Assembly: GCF_001280845.1 (NCBI RefSeq)
Contig: NZ_LGHP01000001.1
Coordinates: forward strand, 4,745,383-4,809,382
Source of the DNA: Bacillus sp. FJAT-28004
GTDB lineage: Bacteria > Bacillota > Bacilli > Paenibacillales > Paenibacillaceae
Reading direction: 5' to 3'
Length of the DNA stretch: 64,000 bases
Made by a program: the position numbers and the translations under genes. This document shows positions 18,484 to 26,525 of the stretch, piece by piece. Position 1 is the first letter of the stretch; every line of letters begins with the position of its first letter. The notes below the pieces were generated by a model that saw nothing but the letters and a program-made list of their open reading frames with translations, was not told the origin of the DNA and made no database searches.

Positions 18484-19380
18484 ATGACCGCACCATCGCA
18501 AGCTTTATCGACAGCTGTTGATTATATTAAAGCTCCGCTTATTTACAAAGGGAAGGTTCGCGAGCTATACGATCTGGGTGAGCATTTTCTCATTGTCGTA
18601 ACTGACCGGATTTCCGCTTTCGACTATGTACTTGACCCGGCTGTACCGGACAAGGGCAATGTGCTGAACCGTTTATCCGCTTACTGGTTTGAGCAAACAG
18701 CTGATATTCAAGTGAACCACGTCGTTCATACCGATGTTGAGAAGCTTGGCGATCTTGTAACGGAGCCGGAGCTGCTCAAAAATCGGATTATGGTGACACG
18801 CAAAGCGGAGCGCATCGATATCGAATGTGTCGTTCGCGGCTATATTACTGGCGGCGGCTGGAGACAATACCAGCAAACGTCAGCGATCAACGGCATCGAG
18901 CTTCCTGCAGGCTTGCGCAAAAACGATCGTTTTCCTGCTCCAATTTTTACGCCGGCAGCAAAAAACGATGTTGGCCACGACGAGGACATCCCATTCGAAA
19001 AAATGGCTGAAATGGTTGGCGCTGAGCTTGCCGAGGAGCTGCGTGACCGCAGCATCAAGCTCTACGAATACGCCCATAGCTATTGCGCAGAGCATGGCAT
19101 CATCCTTGCCGATTGCAAATTCGAATTTGGACTAATCGACGGCAAGGTCATCTTGATCGATGAAATCTTCACGCCGGACTCCTCCCGTTTCTGGGCGGAA
19201 GGCAACTATGCGCTAGATATCGAGATCGACAGCATGGACAAAGAGCCGGTACGCACGTACCTGTTAGGCTCGGATTGGGATCGCGACAGCAAGCCAGCAC
19301 CGCTGCCAGATTCCGTAGTAGCCGAAACAACGTCCCGCTACCGCGATATCTATCGCCGACTTACAGGCGCAGAACTGTAG
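18484..19380 (+). CDS. purC: Phosphoribosylaminoimidazole-succinocarboxamide synthase PurC (long form)
   Basis: 298 residues. It joins CAIR and aspartate using ATP. Visible motifs are YKGKVRELYDLG for ATP, VVRGYITGGGWRQY, and DEIFTPDSSRFW near the C-terminus. At 298 residues it belongs to the longer class of SAICAR synthases and not the roughly 240-residue form of B. subtilis. The start follows GGGGAGG by about 8 nt. It is the last gene before a 757-bp untranslated repeat block. Confidence 0.96.
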   Translation: MTAPSQALSTAVDYIKAPLIYKGKVRELYDLGEHFLIVVTDRISAFDYVLDPAVPDKGNVLNRLSAYWFEQTADIQVNHVVHTDVEKLGDLVTEPELLKNRIMVTRKAERIDIECVVRGYITGGGWRQYQQTSAINGIELPAGLRKNDRFPAPIFTPAAKNDVGHDEDIPFEKMAEMVGAELAEELRDRSIKLYEYAHSYCAEHGIILADCKFEFGLIDGKVILIDEIFTPDSSRFWAEGNYALDIEIDSMDKEPVRTYLLGSDWDRDSKPAPLPDSVVAETTSRYRDIYRRLTGAEL

Positions 19381-19402
19381 GAAACTTCGCAAGCTGAGTG
19401 AG

Positions 19403-19650
19403 TAACGGGAAAAACGGACGTTAAATGCTGCAAAATCGAGCTAGGATGCCGAAATTGATGCAATTAACGCCCAAAATTACCGCTATTCGCAGCATATTAG
19501 CTTTAATAGTTGAATTAACGGGAAAAACGGGCGTTAAATGCTGCGAAATCGAGCTAGGACGCCGAAATTGATGAAATTAACGCCCAAAATTCCCGCTATT
19601 CGCAGCAAACTAGCTTTTATGATTGAATTAACGGTAGGAAATCCCGTTAT
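19403..19650 (+). repeat. 113-bp tandem repeat, two full copies and a partial third
   Basis: Copies begin with TAACGGGAAAAACGG at 19403 and 19516, and a third partial copy begins at 19629, so the period is exactly 113 bp. The two full copies differ at few positions. Each carries nested inverted arms: GCGTTAA with TTAACGC and, in copy 2, TGCTGCGAA with TTCGCAGCA, so every unit can fold on itself. Confidence 0.9.
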
Positions 19651-19712
19651 ATTAAAATCCGCCGATGAAGGCCGGATGAAGTGATTAAAACAAAGTCGAG
19701 CGCAAGCGATGA

Positions 19713-19816
19713 CGCTGACATAGGGGTGCTGAAGCGCATGCCGTTAGGCAGGCAGTCAGCGAGAGCGCTGCTGCACCCCATAAACTGCAACCTGAGCGTG
19801 AAAGCGCAGGGTTGCA
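19713..19816 (+). repeat. Interleaved inverted repeats with pseudoknot-like order
   Basis: CGCTGAC (19713-19719) pairs with GTCAGCG (19755-19761), and GGGGTGC (19723-19729) pairs with GCACCCC (19773-19779). The order a-b-a'-b' is that of a pseudoknot or of two alternative folds. TGCC/GGCA (19739-19750) forms a small inner hairpin. A further hairpin, TGCAACC (19786-19792) with GGTTGCA (19810-19816), follows. Confidence 0.6.
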
Positions 19817-19955
19817 ATAAAGTATCAACGGCAACGGCGGCCAGTGCAAGCACAGGCTAGTCGCAATAAACATGGTGGCCAGTGGAAACGCGGCCGCCGC
19901 CCATTGCTTCACCGACCACCCTCGCAGGGGTTTGATTGAGATGTGCCTACGCGAA

Positions 19956-20077
19956 GCGTGGGGAGTTGTTGTCTTAAGAGCGATAGCGATCGCTTCTTGA
20001 AGACCGGGAAATTACCGCTAGGCGGTGTAATCAGAATTTCCCGGCTTCGAAAGCGACGTAGACAATAATCCCCACGC
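19956..20077 (+). repeat. 122-nt branched palindromic element (possible structured RNA)
   Basis: The outer helix joins GCGTGGGGA...TTGTCT (19956-19974) to AGACAA...TCCCCACGC (20060-20077), about 18 bp with one bulge. Inside are AAGAGCGA/TCGCTTCTT (about 19976-19999) and CCGGGAAATT (20004-20013)/AATTTCCCGG (20035-20044), the latter capped by CCGC-TAG-GCGG. Together they form a three-way junction. The element ends 60 bp before purS. Confidence 0.65.
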
Positions 20078-20137
20078 CCGCGCGCAGCATATCTATCATC
20101 TCTCTGCGAGAAAAACCCACATTTTCAGGAGGCTATT

Positions 20138-20380
20138 ATGAAGGCAACCGTCTACGTCACTATCAAGCAAAACGTTTTGGATCCACAAGGAACCGCTGTA
20201 CAAGGAGCGCTTCACACACTTGGTTTCTCTGAAGTCGAAAAAGTACGCATCGGCAAATATTTGGAGCTTGAGCTTGATACGACTGACCGCGCTGAAGCGG
20301 AAGTACGCATCAAAGCAATGTGCGAGAAGTTGTTTGCGAACACGGTTGTAGAAGATTTCCGTTTTGAGCTGGAGGGATAG
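20138..20380 (+). CDS. purS: Phosphoribosylformylglycinamidine synthase subunit PurS
   Basis: 80 residues, the small structural subunit of the three-part FGAM synthase found in Gram-positive bacteria. It bridges PurQ and PurL. The MKATVYVTIKQNVLDPQG start and the KVRIGKYLELEL strand are typical. AGGAGG lies about 6 nt before ATG. The long leader between purC and purS ends just upstream. Confidence 0.96.
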   Translation: MKATVYVTIKQNVLDPQGTAVQGALHTLGFSEVEKVRIGKYLELELDTTDRAEAEVRIKAMCEKLFANTVVEDFRFELEG

Positions 20381-20384
20381 GGCG

Positions 20385-21080
20385 ATGAAGTTTGCAGTTC
20401 TCGTATTTCCAGGCTCCAACTGTGACATCGACTGCTATAAAGCTGTAGAGGATGCTATCGGCCAGTCCGTTGACTACGTATGGCACACGGCTACAGACTT
20501 GTCTTCTTATGATGCAATACTAGTGCCGGGAGGTTTCTCCTACGGCGACTACCTGCGCTGCGGCGCAATCGCGCAATTCGCTGCTGTTATGGGCGAAGTG
20601 CAAAAAGCTGCCGAAGCAGGCAAGTATATTCTAGGCATTTGCAACGGGTTCCAAATTTTGACGGAAGCTGGCCTTCTGCCAGGCGCCTTGATTCGCAACA
20701 ACGGACTGAAGTTCCGCTGCCATCAAACGCCGCTTGAAGTGGTAAATAACAAATCAGCTTTTACAAACCAATATTCGCAAGGTGAAATTATAAATATTCC
20801 AATCGCACATGGCGAAGGCAACTACTATTGCGACGACGCAACGCTTGCTGAGCTTAAAGCGAACGATCAAATTATTTTCCGCTATGCGGGCGATACGAAT
20901 CCGAACGGTTCCGTTGAGAACATTGCGGGCATTAGCAATAAAGCAGGTAACGTAGTAGGCATGATGCCGCATCCAGAGCGCGCGGTTGACCAATTGCTCG
21001 GCTCGGAAGACGGCAAACGGATGTTTACATCGATTTTGAATGCATGGAGGGAACAACATGGCGCAGCAGTTAACAGCTAA
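20385..21080 (+). CDS. purQ: Phosphoribosylformylglycinamidine synthase glutaminase subunit PurQ
   Basis: 231 residues, class I glutamine amidotransferase that supplies ammonia to PurL. The nucleophile is the Cys in GICNGFQ (about residue 86). The oxyanion region is VPGGFSYGDYLRCG, and MMPHPER holds the catalytic His/Glu partner. The start is 4 nt after the purS stop and uses GGAGG inside purS. It overlaps purL by 23 nt. Confidence 0.97.
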   Translation: MKFAVLVFPGSNCDIDCYKAVEDAIGQSVDYVWHTATDLSSYDAILVPGGFSYGDYLRCGAIAQFAAVMGEVQKAAEAGKYILGICNGFQILTEAGLLPGALIRNNGLKFRCHQTPLEVVNNKSAFTNQYSQGEIINIPIAHGEGNYYCDDATLAELKANDQIIFRYAGDTNPNGSVENIAGISNKAGNVVGMMPHPERAVDQLLGSEDGKRMFTSILNAWREQHGAAVNS

Positions 21081-23304
21081 GGAACCGACAGCGGAGCAAA
21101 TTGCCGAGCAAAAGATTTACAGCCAGTTTGGTGTATCCGATTATGAGTTTGAATTGATTTGCGGTTTTCTTGGCCGTAAACCTAACTACACAGAGATCGG
21201 CGTATTCAGCGTCATGTGGTCAGAGCACTGCTCTTACAAAAACTCCAAGCCTATTTTGAAAAAATTCCCGATCACTGGACCTCGTGTTCTTATGGGGCCG
21301 GGCGAAGGCGCGGGTATCGTTGATATCGGCGACAACCAAGCGGTTGTATTCAAAATCGAATCACATAACCATCCATCTGCGGTTGAGCCTTTTCAAGGCG
21401 CTGCAACAGGTGTAGGCGGCATTATCCGCGACATTTTCTCCATGGGCGCACGTCCTATCGCATTGCTGAACAGCTTGCGTTTCGGTCGTCTTGAAAATGA
21501 ACGCGTTAAATATTTGTTTGAGCATGTGGTTAGCGGTATTGCTGGTTACGGTAACTGTATCGGTATTCCGACGGTTGCGGGCGAAGTTATGTTCGATGAG
21601 AGCTACGAGGGTAACCCGCTCGTTAACGCAATGTGCGTAGGTCTAATCGATCATGATAAAATTCAGCGTGGTGTCGCAAAAGGGGTAGGCAACCCGGTAT
21701 TTTACGTAGGTCCTGCTACTGGTCGCGATGGAATTCACGGTGCTACCTTTGCTTCTGTTGAGCTTTCTGAGGAATCAGAAGAGAATCGTACAGCTGTTCA
21801 AGTTGGCGATCCATTCATGGAGAAGCTGGTTATGGAAGCAACACTTGAGCTAATCAATTCTGGTATCGTACTTGGTATTCAAGATATGGGCGCAGCGGGC
21901 CTTACTTGCTCCAGCGCTGAGATGGCTTCCAAAGCAGGTAATGGTCTAGAACTTTACCTTGATGAGGTTCCGCAGCGTGAGACAGGCATGACACCTTATG
22001 AAATGATGCTTTCCGAGTCGCAAGAGCGTATGCTCTTCGTCATAGAGCCGCAGCATGAAGCGCAAGCTATGGAAATTTTTGATCGTTGGGGCATTATTTG
22101 CGCCAAAGTAGGTAAAGTAACAGACGATGGACGTCTACGTTTGTTCCACCAAGGCCAAGAGGTTGCCGATATGCCGGTTAAAGCGCTCGTTGACGAGTGC
22201 CCTGTATACGACAAGCCATCGAAAGAGCCTGCTTACTATAGCGAAAATGCAGCTGTAGACACAGCGGCTTTTGATGAAATCACTGATTTGACTGGCGCGC
22301 TGGAGAAGGTTCTTGCATCCCCAACCGTTGCTAGTAAAGAGTGGGTTTACAATCAATATGACTACATGGTTCGTACATCGACAGCTGTTCAACCAGGCTC
22401 TGATGCGGCAGTCGTGACGATTCGCGGCACGCGCAAAGCGCTTGCGATGACAACGGATTGCAACGGACGTTACGTATATCTAGATCCAGAAGTAGGCGGA
22501 CGTATTGCGGTTGCAGAAGCAGCTCGCAACATCGTGTGCTCAGGCGCTGAGCCGCTTGCTGTAACGGACAATCTTAACTTCGGTAACCCAGAGAAGCCAG
22601 AAGTATTCTGGCAGCTTGAGAAATCGGCAGACGGTATGTCGGAAGCTTGCGTCGTGCTTAACACGCCGGTAATCGGCGGTAACGTAAGCTTGTACAATGA
22701 GAACGCTAAGGGTGCTATTTACCCGACACCGGTTATCGGTATGGTTGGTCTTGTACACGACATCGATCACATTATGACACAAGGCTTTAAAGCTGAAGGC
22801 GACGTTATTATTCTCGTAGGCGAGACAAAAGCGGAGCTAGGCGGAAGTGAATTGCAGTACGTTATGCAAGGTGCTGCTGCTGGCCGTCCTCCAGAAATTG
22901 ATCTTGCGACAGAGAAGAAAGTTCTAGATGCTGTGCTTAGCGCTATTCAAAAAGGTCTTGTTGCATCGGCGCATGACTTGTCCGAAGGCGGTATCGCTGT
23001 TGCTGTTGCAGAATCATGCATTAGCGGTCGTCTTGGCGCAGAAGTTGCATTGTCATCGGATCTACGCGCTGATCACCTATTGTTCAGCGAATCACAATCC
23101 CGTATTTTGCTGTCGGCTAAGCCGGATCAAGCAGCGGCATTGCAAGCTTGGCTTACAGAGCAAGGTGTTGTTCATGCACAAGTTGGTAACGTTAAAGGCA
23201 GCAGCCTGACCATAAGCGTAAACGGAAAATCCGGCATTCAGGCGCCGGTAACACAACTGGAGAAGGTCTGGAAGGATGCGATTCCATGTCTGATGAACAA
23301 ATAA
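21058..23304 (+). CDS. purL: Phosphoribosylformylglycinamidine synthase subunit PurL (small type)
   Basis: 748 residues. It uses ATP and PurQ-derived ammonia to turn FGAR into FGAM. It is the short PurL that works with separate PurS and PurQ, unlike the fused enterobacterial enzyme. SEHCSYKNSK, GPGEGAG, ESHNHPSAVEPFQGAATGVGG and DMGAAGLTCSS are conserved ATP- and substrate-binding segments. ATG 21058 lies inside the end of purQ after GGAGGG, and the gene overlaps purF by 19 nt. Confidence 0.97.
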   Translation: MAQQLTAKEPTAEQIAEQKIYSQFGVSDYEFELICGFLGRKPNYTEIGVFSVMWSEHCSYKNSKPILKKFPITGPRVLMGPGEGAGIVDIGDNQAVVFKIESHNHPSAVEPFQGAATGVGGIIRDIFSMGARPIALLNSLRFGRLENERVKYLFEHVVSGIAGYGNCIGIPTVAGEVMFDESYEGNPLVNAMCVGLIDHDKIQRGVAKGVGNPVFYVGPATGRDGIHGATFASVELSEESEENRTAVQVGDPFMEKLVMEATLELINSGIVLGIQDMGAAGLTCSSAEMASKAGNGLELYLDEVPQRETGMTPYEMMLSESQERMLFVIEPQHEAQAMEIFDRWGIICAKVGKVTDDGRLRLFHQGQEVADMPVKALVDECPVYDKPSKEPAYYSENAAVDTAAFDEITDLTGALEKVLASPTVASKEWVYNQYDYMVRTSTAVQPGSDAAVVTIRGTRKALAMTTDCNGRYVYLDPEVGGRIAVAEAARNIVCSGAEPLAVTDNLNFGNPEKPEVFWQLEKSADGMSEACVVLNTPVIGGNVSLYNENAKGAIYPTPVIGMVGLVHDIDHIMTQGFKAEGDVIILVGETKAELGGSELQYVMQGAAAGRPPEIDLATEKKVLDAVLSAIQKGLVASAHDLSEGGIAVAVAESCISGRLGAEVALSSDLRADHLLFSESQSRILLSAKPDQAAALQAWLTEQGVVHAQVGNVKGSSLTISVNGKSGIQAPVTQLEKVWKDAIPCLMNK

Positions 23305-24770
23305 GACAGGAGCCTTTGTTATGGACGGGAGACCATTATAACGAAGGTATTGGCCGTGACGATATGTTTGACAAATTGCGTGAGGAATGCGGCGTTTTCG
23401 GAGTATTTAACCTCCCCGAAGCGTCCAACCTATCCTATTATGGTCTTCATGCACTTCAGCATCGCGGTGAGGAAAGTGCGGGAATCTGTACAGTTGATAC
23501 AAAAAACGGCAATAAGTTCGCTTATCACCGCGGTATGGGTCTCGTAAAAGAAGTATTCAATAAAGAAAATCTCGATATGCTTGCAGGTGACCGCTCCATC
23601 GGTCACGTACGTTACTCGACAGCGGGAGAAAGTAAGCTTGCGAACGCACAGCCGCTTATTTTCCGCTATCGCGACGGTGACCTAGCGGTTGCTACGAACG
23701 GTAATATCGTGAATGCTCCAGAAATTCGTCGTGAGCTTGAGATGTCAGGTTCGATCTTCCAAACGTCCAGCGACACGGAAGTGATTGCGCATCTCATCGC
23801 ACGCTCGTCGAAAGATTTCGAGACGGCTGCTAAGGAAGCATTGCAGCGTATCGTAGGCGGATTTGCATTCTTGATTATGACGAATGACAAGCTGCTCGTT
23901 GCAGCTGATCCGCACGCTCTTCGTCCGCTCGTTATGGGTCGTATTGGCGATGGTTATGTATTCTCGTCTGAGTCCTGTGCGTTTGAGACGATCGGTGCTG
24001 TTTATGAGCGTGATGTACAACCTGGCGAATTGCTTATTTTGGATGCAGACGGCATGCGCGAGGAACGTTACGCGGAGGTTGACCGCCGCGCAACTTGTGC
24101 GATGGAATATATTTATTTTGCCCGTCCTGATAGTGATATAAATGGAATCAATATTCATATGGCACGCAAACGTATGGGGCGCCAGCTTGCATCGGAATCG
24201 TTCGTTGATGCGGATATCGTAACGGGCGTGCCCGATTCGAGTATTTCAGCAGCGATTGGTTACGCAGAGCAAACCGGCATTCCATACGAGCTAGGCCTTA
24301 TCAAAAATAAATATACCGGCCGGACATTCATCCAGCCTTCTCAAGAGCTTCGCGAGAAGGGTGTGAAAATGAAGCTGTCCGCTGTTCGTAAAGTGGTTGA
24401 AGGCAAACGCGTCGTTATGATTGATGATTCAATCGTTCGGGGCACAACGTCGCTGCGGATCGTAAACCTGCTTCGTGAAGCGGGAGCGACTGAGGTGCAT
24501 GTGCGAATTACATCGCCACCTTTCAAAAACCCGTGCTACTACGGAATTGACACTCCTGACCGCAAAGAGCTAATCGCTTCTTCTAGGACAGTGGAGGAAA
24601 TTCGGAAGCAAATCAATGCTGATTCTTTATCTTTTATAAGCAATGAAGGTTTTGTTGAGTCAGTTGGCGGCAATGATGGAGCGTATAATCGCGGCATGTG
24701 TCTAGCTTGCTTCGATAATGACTACCCAACACCGGTTAACGAAGAATCGGATAAAAGCTGCAGCTGTTAA
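23286..24770 (+). CDS. purF: Amidophosphoribosyltransferase PurF
   Basis: 494 residues; commits PRPP and glutamine to phosphoribosylamine. The mature N-terminal nucleophile is the Cys in EECGVFGV, residue 35, so the propeptide would be 34 residues, against 11 in B. subtilis. The PRPP loop is VMIDDSIVRGTT. The four cysteines that bind the 4Fe-4S cluster of the B. subtilis enzyme have counterparts in ATCAMEY, NPCYYG and MCLACF. Start ATG 23286 has GGAAGG 10 nt upstream; ATG 23364 would give an 8-residue propeptide but has no binding site. Confidence 0.96.
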   Translation: MSDEQIRQEPLLWTGDHYNEGIGRDDMFDKLREECGVFGVFNLPEASNLSYYGLHALQHRGEESAGICTVDTKNGNKFAYHRGMGLVKEVFNKENLDMLAGDRSIGHVRYSTAGESKLANAQPLIFRYRDGDLAVATNGNIVNAPEIRRELEMSGSIFQTSSDTEVIAHLIARSSKDFETAAKEALQRIVGGFAFLIMTNDKLLVAADPHALRPLVMGRIGDGYVFSSESCAFETIGAVYERDVQPGELLILDADGMREERYAEVDRRATCAMEYIYFARPDSDINGINIHMARKRMGRQLASESFVDADIVTGVPDSSISAAIGYAEQTGIPYELGLIKNKYTGRTFIQPSQELREKGVKMKLSAVRKVVEGKRVVMIDDSIVRGTTSLRIVNLLREAGATEVHVRITSPPFKNPCYYGIDTPDRKELIASSRTVEEIRKQINADSLSFISNEGFVESVGGNDGAYNRGMCLACFDNDYPTPVNEESDKSCSC

Positions 24771-24834
24771 TAGTATAATGAGTAACCTCATGGAGCGATT
24801 GCTGCTCCTAAATTAGTTAAGGAGTTGACCGAGA

Positions 24835-25878
24835 GTGTCAGAAGCGTACAAAAAAGCCGGCGTCGATATCGCGGCAGGCAACGAAGCGGTTGAACGGATG
24901 AAGAAGCACGTAAAGCGGACTTACCGTCCAGAAGTGCTGGCAGAGCTTGGCGGCTTTGGCGGTCTGTTCAGCCTTAACAAGGACAAGTACGATGAGCCTG
25001 TACTCGTGTCTGGAACAGATGGCGTCGGAACGAAGCTGAAGCTTGCTTTTGCAATGGACAAGCATGACACGATCGGCATTGATGCCGTTGCGATGTGCGT
25101 GAACGATATTATCGTACAAGGCGCGGAGCCGTTGTTCTTCCTTGATTACTTGGCATGCGACAAGGTCGTGCCTGAGAAAATCGAAGCGATCGTTAAAGGT
25201 ATTGCGGAAGGCTGCGTACAAGCTGGCTGTTCGCTCATCGGCGGCGAAACGGCTGAGATGCCGGGCATGTATCAAGGCGGAGAATATGATATCGCGGGTT
25301 TTACCGTTGGTATTGTGGATAAGAAAAAAATGATCGACGGTTCAACAATCGCTGCTGGCGATGCTGTTATCGGTTTTGCTTCAAGCGGTATTCACAGCAA
25401 TGGATTCTCGCTCGTTCGTCGTTTGCTGCTTGAGGATGCGGGTTACTCGCTTGATCAAGAGCTTGAAGAGCTTGGCGGAGCGAAGCTTGGCGATGTGCTG
25501 ATCGAGCCAACGCGCATCTACGTGAAATCAGCGCTTAAGCTGGTTGAACAAGTGGAAGTGAAGGGCATGGCACATATTACAGGCGGCGGCTTTATCGAGA
25601 ACATTCCACGGGTTCTTCCTGATGGCGTGAACGTTGATGTGGAGTACGGCTCATGGCCGATTTTGCCGATCTTCGATTTGATGCAAAATAAAGGCGGCAT
25701 TACGAATCGTGATATGTTCACGACTTTCAATATGGGTATTGGTCTAGTTATTGTTGTTCCAGCTGATCAAGCAAATGAAGCTCTTCGCATTGCAGCTGAG
25801 CTTGGTGAGCAGGCTTACCGTATCGGAACGGTTACGGAAGGAAGCCGCATCGTAACGTTTACGGGAGCGGACGTATAA
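24835..25878 (+). CDS. purM: Phosphoribosylformylglycinamidine cyclo-ligase PurM
   Basis: 347 residues; closes FGAM to AIR with ATP. Signatures are VSGTDGVGTKLKLAF, the metal/ATP segment MCVNDIIVQGAEPLFFLDY and IGGETAEMPGMY. The start is GTG at 24835, with GGAG about 11 nt upstream. The 64-nt gap after purF contains no obvious terminator. The stop overlaps the purN start by one base (TAATG). Confidence 0.96.
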   Translation: MSEAYKKAGVDIAAGNEAVERMKKHVKRTYRPEVLAELGGFGGLFSLNKDKYDEPVLVSGTDGVGTKLKLAFAMDKHDTIGIDAVAMCVNDIIVQGAEPLFFLDYLACDKVVPEKIEAIVKGIAEGCVQAGCSLIGGETAEMPGMYQGGEYDIAGFTVGIVDKKKMIDGSTIAAGDAVIGFASSGIHSNGFSLVRRLLLEDAGYSLDQELEELGGAKLGDVLIEPTRIYVKSALKLVEQVEVKGMAHITGGGFIENIPRVLPDGVNVDVEYGSWPILPIFDLMQNKGGITNRDMFTTFNMGIGLVIVVPADQANEALRIAAELGEQAYRIGTVTEGSRIVTFTGADV

Positions 25879-26489
25879 TGGGAGCACTTCGCATCGCTGT
25901 TTTCGCTTCGGGACAAGGTACGAATTTCCAAGCGATTGTAGATGCGGTGCAGGAGGGGAAGCTCGATGTAACCATCGAGCTTCTTGTTTGTGACAAGCCT
26001 GCCGCTCCCGTTGTGGAGCGTGCACGGAAGGCTGGTGTGGACACGTTCCTGTTCACACCGAAGGAGTATCCGTCTCGGGAAGCTTATGAGACGGAAATTA
26101 TTGCTGAGCTTACAAGGCGCGGCGTTGGGCTGATCGTACTTGCAGGCTATATGCGCATTATTACGTCGGTGCTCGTTGAGCCTTTCTACGGCCGAATGAT
26201 TAATATTCATCCCGCGCTGCTGCCAGCTTTTCCAGGCGTTAACGGTATCGGGCAAGCACTTTCCTATGGCGTTAAGCTGACTGGCGTCACCGTTCACTAC
26301 GTGGACGGCGGCATGGACAGTGGACCGATTATCGCACAGCATGCAGTCGAGGTGGTAGACGGGGATACGGAAGGCTCTCTCGCGGTGCGTATTCACGCAG
26401 CTGAGCAAGCGCTGCTGCCAGCCGTTATTCAGCAAATCGCACAGGGCCGTGTCGCACTGGATGGCAGGCATGTGACGATAAGCAGTTAA
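25878..26489 (+). CDS. purN: Phosphoribosylglycinamide formyltransferase PurN
   Basis: 203 residues; transfers the formyl group from 10-formyl-tetrahydrofolate to GAR. The phosphate loop FASGQGTNFQAI is at the N-terminus. INIHPALLPAFPG holds the catalytic Asn-His pair, and HYVDGGMDSGPII holds the catalytic Asp. It is translationally coupled to purM. Confidence 0.96.
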   Translation: MGALRIAVFASGQGTNFQAIVDAVQEGKLDVTIELLVCDKPAAPVVERARKAGVDTFLFTPKEYPSREAYETEIIAELTRRGVGLIVLAGYMRIITSVLVEPFYGRMINIHPALLPAFPGVNGIGQALSYGVKLTGVTVHYVDGGMDSGPIIAQHAVEVVDGDTEGSLAVRIHAAEQALLPAVIQQIAQGRVALDGRHVTISS

Positions 26490-26525
26490 GTTAAGGATTG
26501 GTCAAATAGATGAGGAGGGATTTGC

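Larger units (their letters stand above)
19381..20137 (+). other. Non-coding repeat and palindrome block inside the pur operon
   Basis: 757 bp without a credible gene between purC and purS, where other boundaries in this operon are a few bases, overlaps, or at most about 200 bp. It holds a 113-bp tandem repeat, interleaved inverted arms and a large branched palindrome, listed separately. No transposase, terminal repeats or U-rich terminator is seen. The only convincing ribosome binding site is that of purS. Confidence 0.85.

Noticed and set aside
19647..19912. Two overlapping minus-strand frames in the purC-purS gap
   Set aside because: They arise from stop-poor, G+C-rich palindromic repeats and have no start signals.
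19381..20137. CRISPR array or insertion sequence
   Set aside because: Only two long repeats with no short regular spacers, no cas genes, no transposase and no terminal inverted repeats or target duplication.
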